A DNA stretch of 64,000 bases from Bradyrhizobium sp. AZCC 1693 (GTDB lineage Bacteria; Pseudomonadota; Alphaproteobacteria; Rhizobiales; Xanthobacteraceae), in NCBI RefSeq assembly GCF_036924745.1, contig NZ_JAZHSD010000001.1:1984001-2048000 (forward strand), in the 5' to 3' direction. The position numbers and the translations under genes are program-made. The notes under the pieces were generated by a model, which was given only the letters and a program-made list of their open reading frames with translations, made no database searches and was not told where the DNA came from. Below, piece after piece: positions 18,465-25,344 of the stretch (within the stretch, counting starts at the first letter, position 1; each line of letters begins with the position of its first letter).

Positions 18465-18635
18465 ATGGACCTGTTTGGGGCCGAGAAAATTGCCACTGTC
18501 AGGGAGCAATCCGCAGAGATCTGCCGTCTCTGCGGTACCAAGCTCGTTCTCGTCAGAGTGATCATCGATTCCGACACCGGCTCTACCTATCGAATGTTCG
18601 AATGCAAGTGCGGAGAGCGCATTTGGAACGACTAG
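18465..18635 (+). CDS. 56-residue zinc-ribbon-like protein, copy A
   Basis: ATG 18465 encodes a small protein beginning MDLFGAEKIATVREQS, with CRLCGTKLVLVRVII and a second metal knuckle FECKCGERIWND at the C-terminus. It is clearly paralogous to the 57-residue protein at 21266-21439 (shared pattern M-[DE]-L-F-x-AEKIATV-x-x-QS ... C-R-x-C-G ... FEC ... CG-[ED]-R-[IV]-W-N-[DE]). In this copy the second knuckle is C-x-C because one residue is missing relative to the C-x-x-C of the other copy. Such ribbons bind zinc and often contact nucleic acid or protein; the actual role is unknown. Conserved neighbouring sequences are duplicated with it. Confidence 0.7.
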   Translation: MDLFGAEKIATVREQSAEICRLCGTKLVLVRVIIDSDTGSTYRMFECKCGERIWND

Positions 18636-18671
18636 GCTAGAAGTCTGCAACTGGGCGGTTAGACCTCAGTT

Positions 18672-18782
18672 GGCGGCCCGACGCACGACGGGACCGGACG
18701 ACATGCGCCGGGCGTTGCCACTGCGAGGTGCCCCGAAATGGCCTATTCAGGCTGGGTCTGATTCTTGGCGGAATTGGGCGCG
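18672..18782. repeat. 111-base repeat, copy A
   Basis: It starts ggcggcccgacgcacgac and ends gattcttggcggaattggg. A second copy at 21439-21549 follows the paralogous zinc-ribbon gene in the same way (ggcggcccgacgcatgac to gattcttggcagaattggg). By eye about three quarters or more of the positions agree. Both copies directly follow the zinc-ribbon stop codon, with 36 bases between in copy A and overlap at the stop in copy B. This shows that a multi-part segment, not just the gene, was duplicated. Confidence 0.65.
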
Positions 18783-18938
18783 CTAGCCGACGCCGTAGGG
18801 CTTGTTGAGAAAGTAGTCGCGGTTGTATAGTCCAACATTGGGACGGATTGCCACTTTTTCCCAATGATTCGGCAACCAAGAGAAACTGTTAATTGCTGAG
18901 CGAGCATGAAGTACGCGCAAGACTCTTGTAGTCTGTCC
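18783..18938 (-). pseudogene. tail of a decayed leftward ORF, copy A
   Basis: The minus-strand frame ending at TAG 18783-18785 reads NHWEKVAIRPNVGLY and then NRDYFLNKPYGVG. A matching tail, VAIGQYAEKALG then NRDYFLNKPYGAG, is at 21098-21181. The 13 terminal residues differ only by V/A, and the differing bases are mostly third positions (GAC/GAT, CCC/CCT), which indicates selection for protein sequence. No start codon or ribosome-binding site is visible, so this appears to be the surviving end of a gene. Family not recognised. Confidence 0.5.
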
Positions 18939-19084
18939 ATCAGCGTAGAGACGACAACTCCGAAGCGTCCACGATGTCTAGTGATCCTGGCGTAGCAGCA
19001 AAGCCCGGTCGTTTGCTCCTTACAAATCGAGAATAGAAGGAAATTCATTTCGCTTTTTGGGCCCGCACAATAGAGGCGTGCACC

Positions 19085-19279
19085 ATGAACACTCCGGATG
19101 AGGACACCGTATTGAAGGCAACTGAGGATGCCAGGCGCATCCTTGCCGAATACATCGCACCAGGGCCGCGCGACGCTACTCAAACGGTGCACCGGCTATT
19201 GGCCGTTCTCGATACAGAGGAAGTCGTTCGCGCTTTGGATCGTATGAAACGGCGCCAGACCATGCGGCTCGTGGAGTGA
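19085..19279 (+). CDS. conserved small hypothetical protein
   Basis: ATG 19085 encodes 64 residues: MNTPDEDTVLKATEDARRIL, a helical segment, then VLDTEEVVRALDRMKRR. The whole protein looks like two or three amphipathic helices. I recall close relatives as small hypotheticals in Bradyrhizobium, but no function is known. A strong hairpin three bases after its stop (19283-19312) would end its transcript. It lies in the middle of the region with duplicated fragments but is itself undamaged. Confidence 0.65.
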   Translation: MNTPDEDTVLKATEDARRILAEYIAPGPRDATQTVHRLLAVLDTEEVVRALDRMKRRQTMRLVE

Positions 19280-19282
19280 AGC

Positions 19283-19312
19283 GGCCCCGGCAATACGCAA
19301 CGCACCGGGGCC
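19283..19312 (+). terminator. hairpin after the 64-residue gene
   Basis: Perfect 8-base arms ggccccgg (19283-19290) and ccggggcc (19305-19312) enclose a 14-base loop. No long T run follows on the plus strand, so it may act as a weak or factor-assisted terminator or as an RNA 3' end stabiliser. A second GC-rich hairpin, gcccgcc (19420-19426) and ggcgggc (19437-19443), follows further downstream. Confidence 0.45.
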
Positions 19313-19477
19313 ACCAACACTGGGAGATGGCCCCAGGCTGGGGGCTTGGGAGCATGTAGCCAAGGGCGGTGCAAAGTAGCCCGCGATCCGGCCCTCGTCT
19401 GTCCGGCTGCCGACATAGGGCCCGCCAGCGTGAACCGGCGGGCTGAAGTGCACGCGAGGTGCGAGGTCATGCGACCG

Positions 19478-19696
19478 CTAGTCACGCGAGGTGCGACAAG
19501 TGAGAAATGCCGCCCATACCAGTCCAGCGACCCAGCCCACGAGGATTGTCACAGCCACGATGCGTAAGGGTAATGGGGTTGCATCCATCAATGCCAGCGC
19601 AGTGCAGATCACCGCGACCCATTGACGATATACCGAACGCAAATGGGCTTGCCGATAGACCGCACGCAACACGCGCCAATAGATCGTCGAACGCAT
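19478..19696 (-). CDS. possible small membrane protein
   Basis: The frame of 72 codons from ATG 19696 encodes a basic N-terminus followed by two hydrophobic stretches (WVAVICTALALM and LRIVAVTILVGWVAGLVWAA). This fits a two-pass inner-membrane peptide. No family is recognised and no clear ribosome-binding site is seen. Support is limited to the hydrophobic pattern and positive-inside charge distribution. Confidence 0.35.
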   Translation of the reverse strand: MRSTIYWRVLRAVYRQAHLRSVYRQWVAVICTALALMDATPLPLRIVAVTILVGWVAGLVWAAFLTCRTSRD

Positions 19697-19907
19697 GGTG
19701 ATTTGATCACCTCATTGAAGCGTTCCTGTAATCAAGGCTTCACAAACCTGCGGCAGAACCGATACATCCCGCTGCTCCGATCCACAATGGACTTCAATTT
19801 GCAAACCCGGTTTTGCGACGGCTGACATGGCCCATGCCCTGGCGCCGCAAGCTTAAGAGGGACCTGATCTACCTCGATACGAGTAAGCAGGTTGACGACC
19901 CCGTCAC

Positions 19908-20000
19908 GTCAAGGTCTTCGCCACCACCGACGCCGCGGAAACCTGGTTCGAGGAAAACGGTCCCGAAGGCGTGGCCTTTGAGTATGAGGTTCGGGAGTGA
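19908..20000 (+). pseudogene. tail of a conserved small protein, copy A
   Basis: The frame reads VKVFATTDAAETWFEENGPE, then GVAFEYEVRE and a TGA at 19998. A sister fragment at 21841-21927 reads ATTDAAEKWFEENDPE, then GVAFEYEVLE. I recognise the WFEENDPEGVAFEYEV ending from small hypothetical proteins of Bradyrhizobium. The upstream part is in another frame (a 25-codon frame from ATG 19834), so the gene has lost its proper start. The bases after the stop (aaccgcatcggccgcagg) are identical in both copies, so the duplicated unit extends beyond the coding tail. Confidence 0.5.
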
Positions 20001-20040
20001 ACCGCATCGGCCGCAGGCCCTCAGCGCCACGTTTGCTCCC

Positions 20041-20526
20041 TTAGCCGACGGTCAAGACTACCCAGGATATGGCCGCGGCAAAAAGGGCTTGAGAGCTGAT
20101 ACCGAGCGGCCACTTAAGGTTCGACTTCGTGTGGATCCACTTGTGAAAACGCTGCAAGGCCGCCAAGGGGCGATTTGGAAATACGGTGTGCACGAACCGT
20201 ACCGGGTCGGGCGCCATCCCCGCGAGGGCGCCTAGCACGATCACTCCAGTCGCCGCCGGCGTCGCGAAGAGCCAAATTGCTATCAATAGACCCGCACAAG
20301 CATCGAAGCCGATAAGGGCCAAATCCAGATAGAGCCTCAGATCCCCTATTAGGCGCCGATTGTTTGCGCCGAGCTTGAGCGAGATCGCCCGAACGGGATA
20401 ATCCCAATGCGGGATCGCATCGATCGCAAAGTGGCTTGCGAAGGCTGCTAGCGCAACGAGGACCGGATGCGCAGGAAACAGGCTAGCGATGGCGCCGCCG
20501 ACAACTGCATGAGTGCTTAAAATCAT
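20041..20526 (-). CDS. membrane protein, YdjM-like (putative metal-dependent hydrolase fold)
   Basis: The 161-residue protein starts at ATG 20526 with STHAVVGGAIASLFPAHPVL, then FASHFAIDAIPHWDYPV. The spaced H-x(n)-H-x-x-x-D-x-x-P-H-W-D pattern within hydrophobic helices resembles the YdjM/PF04307 family of membrane-bound predicted hydrolases. Three further hydrophobic segments follow (LALIGFDACAGLLIAIWLFA, VIVLGALAGMAPDPV, and a C-terminal helix). The protein is intact despite lying in a decayed region. Substrate unknown. Confidence 0.65.
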   Translation of the reverse strand: MILSTHAVVGGAIASLFPAHPVLVALAAFASHFAIDAIPHWDYPVRAISLKLGANNRRLIGDLRLYLDLALIGFDACAGLLIAIWLFATPAATGVIVLGALAGMAPDPVRFVHTVFPNRPLAALQRFHKWIHTKSNLKWPLGISSQALFAAAISWVVLTVG

Positions 20527-20634
20527 CTGTGGGGTAAGGCCATTTCCAGATGCGGGTGCGTGGCTGGGGTCGTTTCTTCAAGGAGCCATCTACAACGAAA
20601 AGCCTGGCAACCGACTACACCGCAAATTAAAATG

Positions 20635-20664
20635 CGGCCCCAGCGGGCTTGAAGGCTGGGGCCG
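20635..20664. repeat. hairpin 1 of a related pair
   Basis: Perfect 10-base arms cggccccagc (20635-20644) and gctggggccg (20655-20664) with a 10-base loop. It shares the core cggccccag with the hairpin at 20886-20917 and the same loop size. No T tract follows on either strand. Confidence 0.6.
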
Positions 20665-20885
20665 TAAGTAAGGAATATGCGTCTGTGCCGAGAAACAAAC
20701 TGGGTTCGGCACATCCACTTGATAGCAAATGGCAGAGTACCTCGTACCTGCTCTATTGGGTGTCCAATCGGATCTTTTGGGGTGCCCCATCAGGCCGTTG
20801 TTCGAGCCGGCGCAAATGGGAACGGGAGGCAGCTGGGCGCGTTGATGATGGCGCCAGAAGCTTTCCAGCATGGCGCATTGGAATG

Positions 20886-20917
20886 ACGGCCCCAGTTATT
20901 GAGAGGACTGGGGCCGT
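20886..20917 (+). terminator. hairpin 2 of the pair, possible terminator
   Basis: Perfect 11-base arms acggccccagt (20886-20896) and actggggccgt (20907-20917) with a 10-base loop, followed by TTTC on the plus strand. Between this and hairpin 1 (220 bases apart) I find no supported gene, so the pair may frame a small RNA or be a dispersed repeat. Confidence 0.5.
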
Positions 20918-20935
20918 TTCACTCCGAAAACGAAA

Positions 20936-20954
20936 GCCCGGCTTTTGGCCGGGC
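20936..20954 (-). terminator. intrinsic terminator, leftward
   Basis: Arms gcccggc (20936-20942) and gccgggc (20948-20954) form a GC-rich stem with a five-base loop. Read leftward, the stem is followed by TTTCGTTTTC, the usual layout of a rho-independent terminator. No leftward gene ending here is recognised, which suggests a lost gene or an unannotated transcript to its right. Confidence 0.5.
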
Positions 20955-21097
20955 GAATCGAAAATATTCCGAAACGTGATGAAACGCGAACATCTTAGAT
21001 CAGAAGAGACACCAGTGTCGGTTCGCTTTGTCACCTAGGAATCGGAATTTGGTCCCGTAAGATTACGGAGATCCCCGCCCGCTTCGTCGCGGCAACG

Positions 21098-21181
21098 CTA
21101 GCCGGCGCCGTAAGGCTTGTTGAGAAAGTAATCGCGGTTGCCCAGCGCTTTCTCTGCGTACTGGCCGATCGCAACGGTCGC
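21098..21181 (-). pseudogene. tail of a decayed leftward ORF, copy B
   Basis: The minus strand reads ATVAIGQYAEKALGNRDYFL, then NKPYGAG and TAG (21098-21100). An in-frame TAG at 21182-21184 lies just upstream, so only 27 codons are open. The same C-terminal peptide occurs in copy A at 18783. The conserved order here is tail, zinc-ribbon gene, 111-base repeat. Confidence 0.5.
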
Positions 21182-21265
21182 CTAGACTGTTGGTAACATC
21201 AATTGTTGCCCAATTACGCCTCATGAAGCCGGTGCTCCGTACCCCACCCTTTGTTGGGGGCCGCC

Positions 21266-21439
21266 ATGGAGCTATTTCGAGCTGAGAAGATTGCCACCGT
21301 TCAGGACCAATCAAACCATGACTGCCGGTTCTGCGGAGGAAGGCTCACTCTCCTCAAAACGATCATGGAATCTGAAAGCGCAGTCGTCATTCATATATTT
21401 GAATGCGGGCAGTGCGGCGACCGCGTTTGGAATGAATAG
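21266..21439 (+). CDS. 57-residue zinc-ribbon-like protein, copy B
   Basis: ATG 21266 encodes MELFRAEKIATVQDQS, then CRFCGGRLTLLKTIM and FECGQCGDRVWNE. It carries a regular C-x-x-C plus C-x-x-C set, consistent with one zinc ribbon. It is paralogous to copy A (18465-18635), with about half of residues identical and conservative replacements at both ends. The sequence tttgttgggggccgcc precedes the ATG. No domain family with known function is recognised. Confidence 0.7.
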   Translation: MELFRAEKIATVQDQSNHDCRFCGGRLTLLKTIMESESAVVIHIFECGQCGDRVWNE

Positions 21440-21549
21440 GCGGCCCGACGCATGACACTTCCAGACGACATACGCCGGGCCTTACCACTACGGATTACCC
21501 CCGGAATGGCCTGTTCAAGCGGGTCTGATTCTTGGCAGAATTGGGCGCG
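21439..21549. repeat. 111-base repeat, copy B
   Basis: This is the second copy of the segment at 18672-18782, overlapping the last base of zinc-ribbon copy B. Blocks gcgccgggc/acgccgggc, aatggcct and gggtctgattcttggc are shared. It ends where a new small gene region (21615) begins. Confidence 0.65.
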
Positions 21550-21614
21550 ATGAATGGCGGTGGTACTTATTTTGACTCCAAGCTGTTTCCTTTATCCTAT
21601 TTCAGGTGACGACG

Positions 21615-21794
21615 ATGATCGAAGAAAAGGTCGCCCGCCTGCGCGCACATGATAATAACATCACCCGATATCGGCGGCTGCTTGAGACCGATCTTTCGGA
21701 CCTTGAGCGTGGGTTTATCGAAAGGCGCTTGAACGAGGAAAGGTCGGCTATGAAAAGCTTGGCCAATCACCCAGTTTCCGGCGGCCGAGACTGA
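21615..21794 (+). CDS. conserved small hypothetical protein (MIEEKVARLRAH type)
   Basis: ATG 21615 is chosen because AGGTGA lies five bases upstream (GTG 21606 is also in frame). The 59-residue product reads MIEEKVARLRAHDNNITRYR, then LLETDLSDLERGFIERRLNE, a predicted helical hairpin with strong charge. I recognise this pattern from small hypothetical proteins that recur in Bradyrhizobium. It is intact and its stop codon touches the next fragment. Confidence 0.7.
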   Translation: MIEEKVARLRAHDNNITRYRRLLETDLSDLERGFIERRLNEERSAMKSLANHPVSGGRD

Positions 21795-21927
21795 ATGCAG
21801 CGCCAGCAGAAAATCACTCTTGGGGAAATGCGCCAGTCCGGCCCTCGCCACCACGGACGCCGCGGAAAAATGGTTTGAGGAAAACGATCCCGAAGGCGTG
21901 GCCTTTGAGTACGAGGTTCTGGAGTGA
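21795..21927 (+). pseudogene. chimeric remnant of two small conserved genes
   Basis: ATG 21795 begins MQRQQKITLGEMRQSG, the typical start of a Bradyrhizobium small zinc-binding protein that normally continues for about 70 residues. After 16 residues it runs into another gene end in a different frame: ATTDAAEKWFEENDPEGV, then AFEYEVLE and TGA at 21925. The join at about 21840 therefore fuses the first 16 codons of one family to the last 28 codons of another, out of frame. The second part matches the fragment at 19908-20000. Confidence 0.55.
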
Positions 21928-22473
21928 ACCGCATCGGCCGCAGGACCGCTTATGGGCGACCCAAAGATCCTTATCTACAACGCCTTCACTGATCATCGCG
22001 TCGCGCGGACGCAACTGCCGCTCGCAGCATGCGGTCATTGATTTCCGTGTCAATGTTGGTGGCGCGCTCGTCTCCGCGCAAATCGTGGCTGCGGGAAACG
22101 GAATTTGCAAAAGCGCCCGCAGTTCGACCGCCGAACCTGCGGTCGCCGCTTCACCGCGAATAGATGGTGGGAGCGTCCACGGCCATATCCAGCAGAGCCG
22201 ACTGTTCAGTTCGGCAGCTTGGAAAGGGTCTCAGGACCAAACCGCTGCAGCTTACTCTTGCGGCAATGCAGATCATTATCCACGCTCAGCCAGCACGCTA
22301 CCCTGCCCTTCGCGATCCAGATCTTCAGGTGGTCCAGAGATCTGCGGATGTCAGATCACTCCAAAGAACGACCGCGCACACCTGCCCTCACTAGATTTTT
22401 CTTGATCTCCCGGTGCACACGTCGTGCACACGCCACCCTCTAACCAATTGAAAAACTTGAACTCTCGCTCCAA
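21928..22473. other. no supported gene
   Basis: Several overlapping frames of 76-176 codons exist on the plus strand (21875-22443) but none has family resemblance, and they share the same bases in all three frames, as expected by chance in GC-rich DNA. The start continues the duplicated flank of the fragment at 19908-20000. Confidence 0.4.
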
Positions 22474-22611
22474 TCCATCATGGGTGCAACGGAGAATCTG
22501 GCTTCTAACATATTGTTTTCATTCAACTTAATAATCTTTGCGGCCCAATCGATTTTTGGTTCGACGGACGATCCGAAGCGCTAGAGCTAAAGCATTTTCC
22601 TTTCTTTTCAA
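22474..22611. repeat. direct repeat flanking the HEPN/GIY-YIG island, left copy
   Basis: The conserved blocks are tccatcatgggtgcaa (22474-22489), taacatattg (22506-22515) and gcattttcctttc (22593-22605). The same blocks in the same order and nearly the same spacing (32 and 119 bases here; 32 and 116 there) occur at 25453-25582. The sequence between blocks is diverged. Tryptic GC content is low (AT-rich) relative to the window. Confidence 0.6.
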
Positions 22612-22659
22612 CGGCTTGATCTGATCACTCGATTATTTTGACTTATTTCGACCATGCCC

Positions 22660-22701
22660 GGTACTGCACGGCAGTACCAAAATGCCCGCGCAGTACCGCT
22701 C
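22660..22701. repeat. GGTACTGC / GCAGTACC motif cluster, left
   Basis: The hairpin ggtactgc (22660-22667), acg, gcagtacc (22671-22678) is followed by a further cgcagtaccgc at about 22691. The same motif recurs at the other side of the island: ggtactgcacgg near 25380, ggtacggcatcgcagtacc near 25640 and gcagtaccgcgatgc near 25670. No other place in the window shows this cluster on a reading by eye. Confidence 0.5.
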
Positions 22702-22846
22702 CTCGACAAAGTGTTTTGGCAATGCCCAACTACGCCAGCTGGTCGAATTTGAAATGGGAATGGCACTACCGTGACGCGGACGCCTGATCGATCAGCAATC
22801 CGAGCGTAGCTATACGGGTTCGTTCGGTGTAACCGCCTGTTTGCTG

Positions 22847-23433
22847 CTACAGAGACGCGCGACGCGCAAACAACACCGCCTGCCGCTCCAAAGCTCTGCG
22901 CAACTCGGCAGAATAACCAAGTTCGTCAATCAGCGCATCGACCATCTCTTTGGGCTCATCTTCGGCAGTGAAGTGCAATCTCTCCCATCCTCTCATCGAC
23001 GGAGGGGCAATGGATTGAATCTGCTTTTCGAGCGCGGCGAGTTCACTAAAATAGTCTCGTCCTGCGCCCAACAATGGTACACTGAAGTATACCGCCTTGC
23101 AGTGCCTCCGGCAAAAGACCGCGCGCAGCCGCTTAGCAGCTTTAGCGTCTCGTGACTCCTGCAAAGCACACGGCTCGCGACTGCGCCACATCCTCCCGGT
23201 GTTGTAGGCATGGGAGAACTTGTGGCTATATCCCTCCGAGCCTGTCCATGCTTGTTGTTGATGCGCACCCTAAAACCGCCGCCGGTTACCGCAGTGACCC
23301 CGAAATATCGAACCTGACCCGAATGGTCGACGAGGGCATAGACGCCGTGTTCGTCTGGCAACTTTTCTAGCGCGACCGGCACGCGCGTCGTTAGCGCGTC
23401 TAGCACGGAATAAGGTTCAAGCACTGGGATCAC
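22847..23433 (-). pseudogene. GIY-YIG nuclease-like protein, single-base frameshift
   Basis: A GTG at 23433 overlaps the upstream stop (GTGA), implying translational coupling to the HEPN-motif gene. Frame one gives LPDEHGVYALVDHSGQVRYF, then GVTAVTGGGFRVRINNKHG: the GIY-like (GVYAL) and YIG-like (YFGVT) strands and the catalytic Arg region. At about 23212 a CCC run appears to have lost one C; restoring it gives SPHAYNTGRMWRSREPCALQ, and the chain continues to a Glu-containing helix (YFSELAALEKQIQSIAPPS), the expected last catalytic block. The restored protein has about 195 residues. Either the nuclease is inactive or the base is a sequence error. Confidence 0.65.
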
Positions 23434-24617
23434 CAATCCATATTGGCCGCTTGGTCAAATCGACCAGCCAAGTGGTCCACGAATCGTTCCATCTCTTCAA
23501 GAGACTGCATAGCCCGAGCGTAGGTCCCATCCGAGGCCATGGTCAGTATGATCGGCAACTGACGTTGCTGGATGTAGAGTTCGGCCGGCTCTCTGGGGCC
23601 ACTCCACAAGTGCAGTATGAACGCGTCAATGATCTGCAAGGCGGCGTCATCATCGAAAGTCAAACGCTCGCCCATCGTCAGCCGCTTGTTGCCAAGGCGA
23701 TGAGGAAGCAGCAGAGGGACAGCACCTGCACCGGAGTGAAATTCGAAAGCCTTTCCATCCTTCCCGAACGCACCATGGGCCACGAAATTTCGTAGCTCCC
23801 TGCGAATTTCGATCAGTTTGTCGTAGAAGCCCTTCGTGGCAGAATCAGAAAGGTCGAGCGCATACTTAAATTTTTCAGCCCAATTTTCGTCTGCAAGGCG
23901 CGCAACGTCTTTCCCAGTTTGCAGTCGCCCGCTGAGGATCGAAATGTGGATGAATACGTGCTCAGTCCAACTGAAGAAGGACTCGATTGTGGTAAGAGCC
24001 AGCCATTGAGCCTCCGTGCGCAGTTGGAACGCTGGGCGCGATATTGATGTCCACTTTCCGCTAGTCGTTTCCCCCTCAGTTATGGTTTTTTCGTCTTTGC
24101 GCGCTTCGGCTTCGACAGCCTTGCTCCGATAAGCCTCCCTAAAATACGTGAAACGCGCAAAAAGCGCATCGCTATTATTGGTGACGTTAACGGAAGATGC
24201 CTCGACCGCTTTATCCGCAAGCCAATCGAAGAAGGGCTCGGCAGCCCTAGTCGCCTTCTTGATGTGCGTCACAATATCGCGCGCAGCGCCTTCATCCATT
24301 TCCAGATCGTGAACAAAAACACCGACACCGAATTTTCGATGTTCGATCAAGAATGCCTTGCCTTGATAATCGATGGGCACCGACCAAGAAATCTTTTCGA
24401 ATTGGCCCAAGTTCTTGAAGCCAAGCAAGTCTACAAGAAGAAAGTAGACCAAATAGTACGGTGGCAAGCTGCGACCGGCTTCTGAGCGCTTTGCGTTGAA
24501 AAGAAACTCCCTGTCCGCGTGTGTGGCATCGCTAGCTGGGGAAATCGGACCAAGCGCCCGCCTTGCGGCCTCTCGTACGGACTCCAGTTCCGCAGGTAGC
24601 GGCAGACTCATTGGCAT
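23430..24617 (-). CDS. protein with HEPN-like R-x4-H motif, partner of the GIY-YIG gene
   Basis: From ATG 24617 (MPMSLPLPAELESVREAARR) the product has 395 residues. The frame stays open to 24830, but the extra part overlaps the operator of the divergent toxin gene. The helix IEIRRELRNFVAHGAFG (about 269-285) contains RNFVAH, an R-x4-H motif followed by G, as in HEPN-fold RNases and related abortive-infection proteins, and lies within an all-helical C-terminal half. The N-terminal half has a hydrophobic strand region (LPPYYLVYFLLVDLLGF) and an aromatic-rich part. No known family is recognised beyond the motif. Its stop overlaps the start of the GIY-YIG gene, so the two form an operon. Confidence 0.7.
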   Translation of the reverse strand: MPMSLPLPAELESVREAARRALGPISPASDATHADREFLFNAKRSEAGRSLPPYYLVYFLLVDLLGFKNLGQFEKISWSVPIDYQGKAFLIEHRKFGVGVFVHDLEMDEGAARDIVTHIKKATRAAEPFFDWLADKAVEASSVNVTNNSDALFARFTYFREAYRSKAVEAEARKDEKTITEGETTSGKWTSISRPAFQLRTEAQWLALTTIESFFSWTEHVFIHISILSGRLQTGKDVARLADENWAEKFKYALDLSDSATKGFYDKLIEIRRELRNFVAHGAFGKDGKAFEFHSGAGAVPLLLPHRLGNKRLTMGERLTFDDDAALQIIDAFILHLWSGPREPAELYIQQRQLPIILTMASDGTYARAMQSLEEMERFVDHLAGRFDQAANMDW

Positions 24618-24690
24618 ATTGAGTTCGTTAGTTGCGTAACGGAGGTCTGTCCAATCGATTTTTCGGGTCGAAACACGCGCCCTTGCTGAA

Positions 24691-24710
24691 ATATACAAAA
24701 TTATGTATAT
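24691..24710. promoter_or_regulatory. operator-like palindrome of the toxin-antitoxin pair
   Basis: Perfect 7-base arms atataca (24691-24697) and tgtatat (24704-24710) are separated by six bases. AT-rich TATACA-n-TGTATA palindromes before HigBA-type operons are bound by the antitoxin. The site also lies 74 bases from the start of the leftward HEPN-motif gene, so the antitoxin might influence both directions. The first usable ATG of the toxin frame (24703) is inside the palindrome. Confidence 0.65.
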
Positions 24711-25066
24711 TGAGCCCAATGATCGCCCCAAATCCGTCGAGTTCCGCGGCAGCGCACTCGACGATTTGTGCGCGTTTCCGCAGGCAGCCCGGCGTGAAGC
24801 TGGCGTGAAGCGGGATATCAACTCGACCAAATCCAGCGCGGGCGCGAGCCGGACGACTGGAAGGCTATGAATACGGTCGGCCGAGGGGGTACGCGAAATT
24901 CGAATTCGCGAAGCCGCGGGAGCTCAGAGTGTTGTATGTGGCGAAGTTCGACGACGCCGTCTACGTGCTGCACTGTTTCCAAAAAAAGACGCAGAAAACG
25001 AGCAAAGCGGATCTGAACCTGGCCGCGCAGCGTTATCGGGATTTGTTAAAGGAGCTAGGTCAATGA
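24703..25066 (+). pseudogene. RelE/HigB-type toxin, inactivated by an 11-base tandem duplication and further shifts
   Basis: The first frame reads SVEFRGSALDDLCAFPQAAR then REAG. The unit ggcgtgaagct (24791-24801) is then repeated as ggcgtgaagcg (24802-24812), which shifts the frame. The sense resumes as GYQLDQIQRGREPDDWKAMN, passes another shift at a G5 run near 24887 (GVREIRIREAAGA) and a third near 24925, and ends LRVLYVAKFDDAVYVLHCFQ, then KKTQKTSKADLNLAAQRYRD to a TGA at 25064. Joined, this is a complete phage-Gp49/HigB-like RNase toxin of about 115 residues. With three lesions it cannot be made. Confidence 0.85.
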
Positions 25067-25344
25067 GCAAGAAACGCTTCGCCAATGTGTGGGACGCAAT
25101 TGAGGAGACGCCTGCGCAGGCTGAGAACATGAAGCTCCGTTCGGCGTTGATCATGGCGTTGAAGGATCATATCGCTCGGACAGGGCTAAGCCAGTCGGAG
25201 GCCGCTAAGCTGCTTGGTGTTACCCAGCCACGTATCTCCGATCTCATGCGCGGCAAGATCGAATTGTTCGGCCTCGATACCTTAGTCAATATGATCGGGG
25301 CTGCCGGCCTGCATGTTGAAATGCGGGTCTCGGACGCAGCCTGA
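25063..25344 (+). CDS. HigA-type HTH antitoxin
   Basis: The gene encodes 93 residues from ATG 25063, overlapping the toxin stop (ATGA). It is an XRE-type helix-turn-helix protein: LSQSEAAKLLGVTQPRISDL, then MRGKIELFGLDTLVNMIGAA at about residues 45-80. This belongs to the COG5606-like antitoxins that pair with Gp49-type toxins. Toxin-first order, overlap and operator agree with that family. The antitoxin is undamaged whereas the toxin is broken; it may survive as a repressor or as an anti-toxin against a homologous system elsewhere. Confidence 0.9.
   Translation: MSKKRFANVWDAIEETPAQAENMKLRSALIMALKDHIARTGLSQSEAAKLLGVTQPRISDLMRGKIELFGLDTLVNMIGAAGLHVEMRVSDAA

Noticed and set aside
24618..24830. 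Upstream extension of the HEPN-motif gene
   Set aside because: It would run across the palindromic operator and the toxin start and has no conserved character; ATG 24617 is preferred.
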